This document shows positions 4,983 through 6,849 of a stretch of 6,849 bases of DNA, piece after piece; positions within the stretch are counted from its first letter, which is position 1; the number at the start of each line of letters is the position of its first letter. The notes under the pieces are model-generated. The model worked only from the letters and a program-made list of their open reading frames with translations. It ran no database searches and was not told where the DNA came from. Origin of the DNA: Chloroflexota bacterium (GTDB lineage: Bacteria > Chloroflexota > Anaerolineae > Promineifilales > Promineifilaceae). The position numbers and the translations under genes are program-made. The stretch is from contig JAAEOP010000302.1 of NCBI GenBank assembly GCA_024223125.1, forward strand, positions 1 through 6,849, read 5' to 3'.

Positions 4983-6476
4983 TTAAACTCGGCTAAGGGC
5001 GACAAATTGCTCTTTTAATGCTGGGTAAAGTGTTTGGTAGATGGCGTAGGTATCGTTATAGAGGTCTACGGCCGTATCCGGTACATCCCGCCCTGTTACA
5101 TTCACTGCCTCATTTACTATCGTTAATAAATCAGTCTGAATGCCCGCGCCAACGCTGGCTAACAAGGCTGCCCCATAAGCTGCCCCTTCTGTCGTATTCA
5201 CCGTCACCAGTTCCGTGTTAAACACATCGGCCAAAATTTGTCGCCAGAGTGGACTTTTAGCCCCGCCACCAGAGACCCGCACCTGCTTGATTTCTGTCAG
5301 ACCGGCATTTTGCATTAGTTCAAAGCTATCGCGCAGTCCAAAGGCTACTCCTTCCAGAACGGCGCGGGTCATGTGGGCTAATGTGTGGCGTGCGGTTAGG
5401 CCCACAAATGCCCCTCGCGCCAGCGGATCGGGGTGGGGGGTGCGTTCGCCTGTCAGGTAGGGCAGGAAGATGAGACCTTCGCTGCCGGGGGGAATAACGG
5501 CCGCCTGATTAACCAAAGTAGCAAAATCTATCTCTGGGGCAAAGGTGTCGCGGAACCAGCGCAAACTGCCGGCCGCCGAAAGCATAACGCCCATCAAATG
5601 CCATTTACCGGGGACGGCGTGGCAAAAAGCATGTAGACGGCCGTCCGCCTCCACAAACGGTTCATCAACAGTGGCAAACACAACGCCCGACGTTCCCAAT
5701 GTTAAAGCCACAATCCCCGCTTCAATGGCTCCTACGCCTACTGCTTGCGCGGCCTGGTCGCCGCCGCCGCCAACAACGGGCGTGCCTGCTTCCAACCCGG
5801 TTGCCGCGGCCGTTTCTGGAGTAATGGTTCCGGTTACGGCCGTGCCTTCAAACGTCGTTGGCAGCCAATCCAGGTCAATGTCCAGAGCTTCTAACACAGC
5901 GGCTGACCAATCACGACGGCGAATATCCAGCAGCAGAGTCCCGGCAGCCCCCGCTTTGTCGCTGGCGTAAGCGCCAGTTAGTTTATAGCGGAGGTAATCT
6001 TTGGGCAGCAAAATGTGGGCGATTTGAGCGTATATGTCCGGCTCATGTTCACGTACCCACAAAATTTTGGGAGCGGTAAAGCCGGTCAGGGCGTCATTGC
6101 CAGTAAGTTGGATGAGCCGGTTTTTACCCAACCGAGTGCGGATGTCGTCACATTGGTTTTGGGTGCGTTGATCGTTCCAGAGGATACACGGTCGTAACAC
6201 CCGCCCCTTCTCATCCAACAAAACCAGACCGTGCATTTGCCCTGTCAGACCGATGGCTTTGACGGCCGTGCCCGCCACCCCGCTGTCAGCCAAAACCTGG
6301 CGAATGCTGCGGCAAGCTCCATTCCACCATAACTGCGGTTCCTGTTCGCTCCACAGTGGCTGCGGCGTCTCAAACCCATATTCTGTGGCCGCTATAGAGA
6401 TAACACGGCCGTTTTCATCCATCAACAGCGCCTTTGTAGCTGTGGTAGAACTATCAATGCCGATGCAATATTTCAT
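4983..6476 (-). CDS. xylB: Xylulokinase (FGGY carbohydrate kinase family)
   Basis: Phosphorylates D-xylulose with ATP to xylulose-5-phosphate, which enters the pentose phosphate pathway; cytoplasmic. The N-terminal FGGY domain opens with GIDSSTTATKA (D8, T11, K15: phosphate binding). GLTGQMHGLVLLD at 76-88 contains the Met-His pair (M81, H82) typical of xylulokinases, followed by ILWNDQRT (98-105). VVGGGGDQAAQAVG (234-247) carries D240, the expected catalytic base matching D233 of E. coli XylB. The C-terminal domain has LTLGTSGVV (258-266), LPYLTGERTPHPDP (338-351) and the adenine-site motif SGGGAKSPLWRQILADVF (402-419). At 497 residues it is complete. A weak AAGG lies 6 nt before the ATG. 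It starts only 18 nt after hicA on the same strand, and no separate promoter is obvious. No xylose isomerase or transporter gene is in the window. Confidence 0.95.
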   Translation of the reverse strand: MKYCIGIDSSTTATKALLMDENGRVISIAATEYGFETPQPLWSEQEPQLWWNGACRSIRQVLADSGVAGTAVKAIGLTGQMHGLVLLDEKGRVLRPCILWNDQRTQNQCDDIRTRLGKNRLIQLTGNDALTGFTAPKILWVREHEPDIYAQIAHILLPKDYLRYKLTGAYASDKAGAAGTLLLDIRRRDWSAAVLEALDIDLDWLPTTFEGTAVTGTITPETAAATGLEAGTPVVGGGGDQAAQAVGVGAIEAGIVALTLGTSGVVFATVDEPFVEADGRLHAFCHAVPGKWHLMGVMLSAAGSLRWFRDTFAPEIDFATLVNQAAVIPPGSEGLIFLPYLTGERTPHPDPLARGAFVGLTARHTLAHMTRAVLEGVAFGLRDSFELMQNAGLTEIKQVRVSGGGAKSPLWRQILADVFNTELVTVNTTEGAAYGAALLASVGAGIQTDLLTIVNEAVNVTGRDVPDTAVDLYNDTYAIYQTLYPALKEQFVALSRV

Positions 6477-6494
6477 GCTTAACCTTATAGAAAG

Positions 6495-6719
6495 TTAACT
6501 TGCCTCAAATAATGAATGGGGTAGTCTCGACTGGCGAATAATTGAGCGGAGGGTTCCTTTGCGTAATTCTTTGTGAACGGGCACAGGCAGTGTCGTCGTG
6601 GAATTATTTGTCCGCCTTTGCATGATGACGTGGCTACCACGTTGTCGTACCTGGACAAATCCATGATCGGCGAGAATTTTGCACACGTCTTGTCCTGAAA
6701 GGCTACGTAATTTACCCAA
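6495..6719 (-). CDS. hicA: HicA-family mRNA interferase toxin
   Basis: HicA toxins have a small double-stranded-RNA-binding-like fold and cut mRNA until blocked by HicB. This 74-residue protein has the family layout: LSGQDVCKILADHGF (7-21), VRQRGSHVIMQR (24-35) with H30 as the expected catalytic histidine, VPVHKEL (46-52), and KGTLRSIIRQSRLP (54-67). The start is TTG (6719-6717), supported by the usual MGKL-type N-terminus. A TAG lies three codons upstream in frame and no ATG comes before residue 33. The TTG overlaps the end of hicB by 8 nt, so translation is probably coupled to hicB. No intact Shine-Dalgarno sequence is seen. The gene ends 18 nt before xylB. All core motifs are present, so I expect it to be functional. 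Confidence 0.9.
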   Translation of the reverse strand: MGKLRSLSGQDVCKILADHGFVQVRQRGSHVIMQRRTNNSTTTLPVPVHKELRKGTLRSIIRQSRLPHSLFEAS

Positions 6720-6849
6720 CGGGAACTATAACCTGGGTGATGAATACTTCTGACTGTAATCGTTGCTGAACTTCGGATGGATCTGCTACTTCTAAGAACA
6801 ATTCAATGGCTTCAGTAAGGTTTTGCCGCGCTTCTTCCACTGTGTCGCC
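6712..6849 (-). CDS. hicB: HicB-family antitoxin, C-terminal 45 residues (5' end outside window)
   Basis: The minus strand is open from the window edge to the TAA at 6714-6712. The visible tail begins GDTVEEARQNLTEAIELFLE and ends EVFITQVIVPVG, a pattern typical of the HicB RNase-H-like fold (G-x-T-x-E-E-A followed by an amphipathic helix). HicB binds and neutralises HicA. The protein stops right after the last strand, with no helix-turn-helix or ribbon-helix-helix domain, so this appears to be the short HicB form that lacks its own DNA-binding domain. Gene order is hicB then hicA, the reverse of the hicA-hicB order of E. coli. Promoter and N-terminus lie to the right of the window. Confidence 0.88.
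   Translation of the reverse strand, partial: GDTVEEARQNLTEAIELFLEVADPSEVQQRLQSEVFITQVIVPVG

Larger units (their letters stand above)
925..6412. repeat. Dispersed palindromic octamer ACGGCCGT, 14 exact copies
   Basis: Exact copies start at 925, 1367, 1470, 1713, 4105, 4324, 4562, 4719, 4768, 5068, 5637, 5836, 6262 and 6405. All lie inside three genes: four in the 604-residue gene, five in the membrane-protein gene and five in xylB. They occur in all three reading phases, giving Thr-Ala-Val (7), Asn/Asp-Gly-Arg (4) and Arg-Pro (3). Uniform base composition predicts about 0.1 copy in this length. The pattern resembles the highly iterated palindrome HIP1 of cyanobacteria, but with a different sequence. 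glgC has no exact copy, only near matches around 3128 and 3347. Confidence 0.85.

Noticed and set aside
4787..5018. Two open frames running from the end of the 409-residue gene through the spacer into xylB
   Set aside because: They start inside a real gene, cross a hairpin and have no recognisable protein features.
5545..5970. Plus-strand open frame of 141 codons within xylB
   Set aside because: The translation is low-complexity Ala/Pro/Ser/Thr typical of the reverse strand of a GC-rich gene, and the opposite strand encodes a complete xylulokinase.

Overview
This 6.85 kb window looks like chromosomal DNA of a free-living bacterium with mixed GC content. My best guess is a filamentous or Anaerolineae-type member of the Chloroflexota. 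This is an inference from gene style and from a strongly over-used palindromic octamer, ACGGCCGT (14 exact copies, about 0.1 expected by chance); no marker gene here fixes the taxonomy.

Layout from left to right. (1) Bases 1-84 are the last 27 codons of an unidentified gene. After a 33-nt gap made of degenerate heptamer repeats comes a 604-residue protein of unknown function (118-1932, +). It has a coiled coil, a large Cys/His cluster that fits the RING-H2 spacing consensus exactly, a Lys/Pro-rich linker and a separate C-terminal domain. (2) A 252-nt convergent spacer holds more heptamer repeats and a 76-nt imperfect palindrome. (3) glgC (2185-3438, -) encodes a complete glucose-1-phosphate adenylyltransferase with a cyanobacterial/plant-like C-terminus. 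(4) A 228-nt divergent spacer carries a 14-bp perfect inverted repeat (68 nt with its outer stem), a 9-bp tandem repeat and putative promoters. (5) An uncharacterised protein with seven predicted membrane helices and a soluble C-terminal domain lies at 3667-4896 (+). (6) An 86-nt convergent spacer contains a hairpin that may terminate both flanking genes. (7) xylB, a complete xylulokinase (4983-6476, -), lies 18 nt downstream of a hicB-hicA toxin-antitoxin pair (hicA 6495-6719, TTG start; hicB from 6712 and running off the right edge).

Functionally, the recognised genes cover glycogen precursor synthesis (GlgC), pentose catabolism (XylB) and an RNA-targeting toxin-antitoxin module (HicBA). 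They do not form one pathway. The only likely multigene transcripts are the partial gene with the 604-residue gene, and hicB-hicA-xylB. I found no phage, CRISPR, tRNA or rRNA features. The least explained items are the RING-like protein, the seven-helix protein, and the layers of short repeats (octamer, heptamers and one palindrome in each main spacer).
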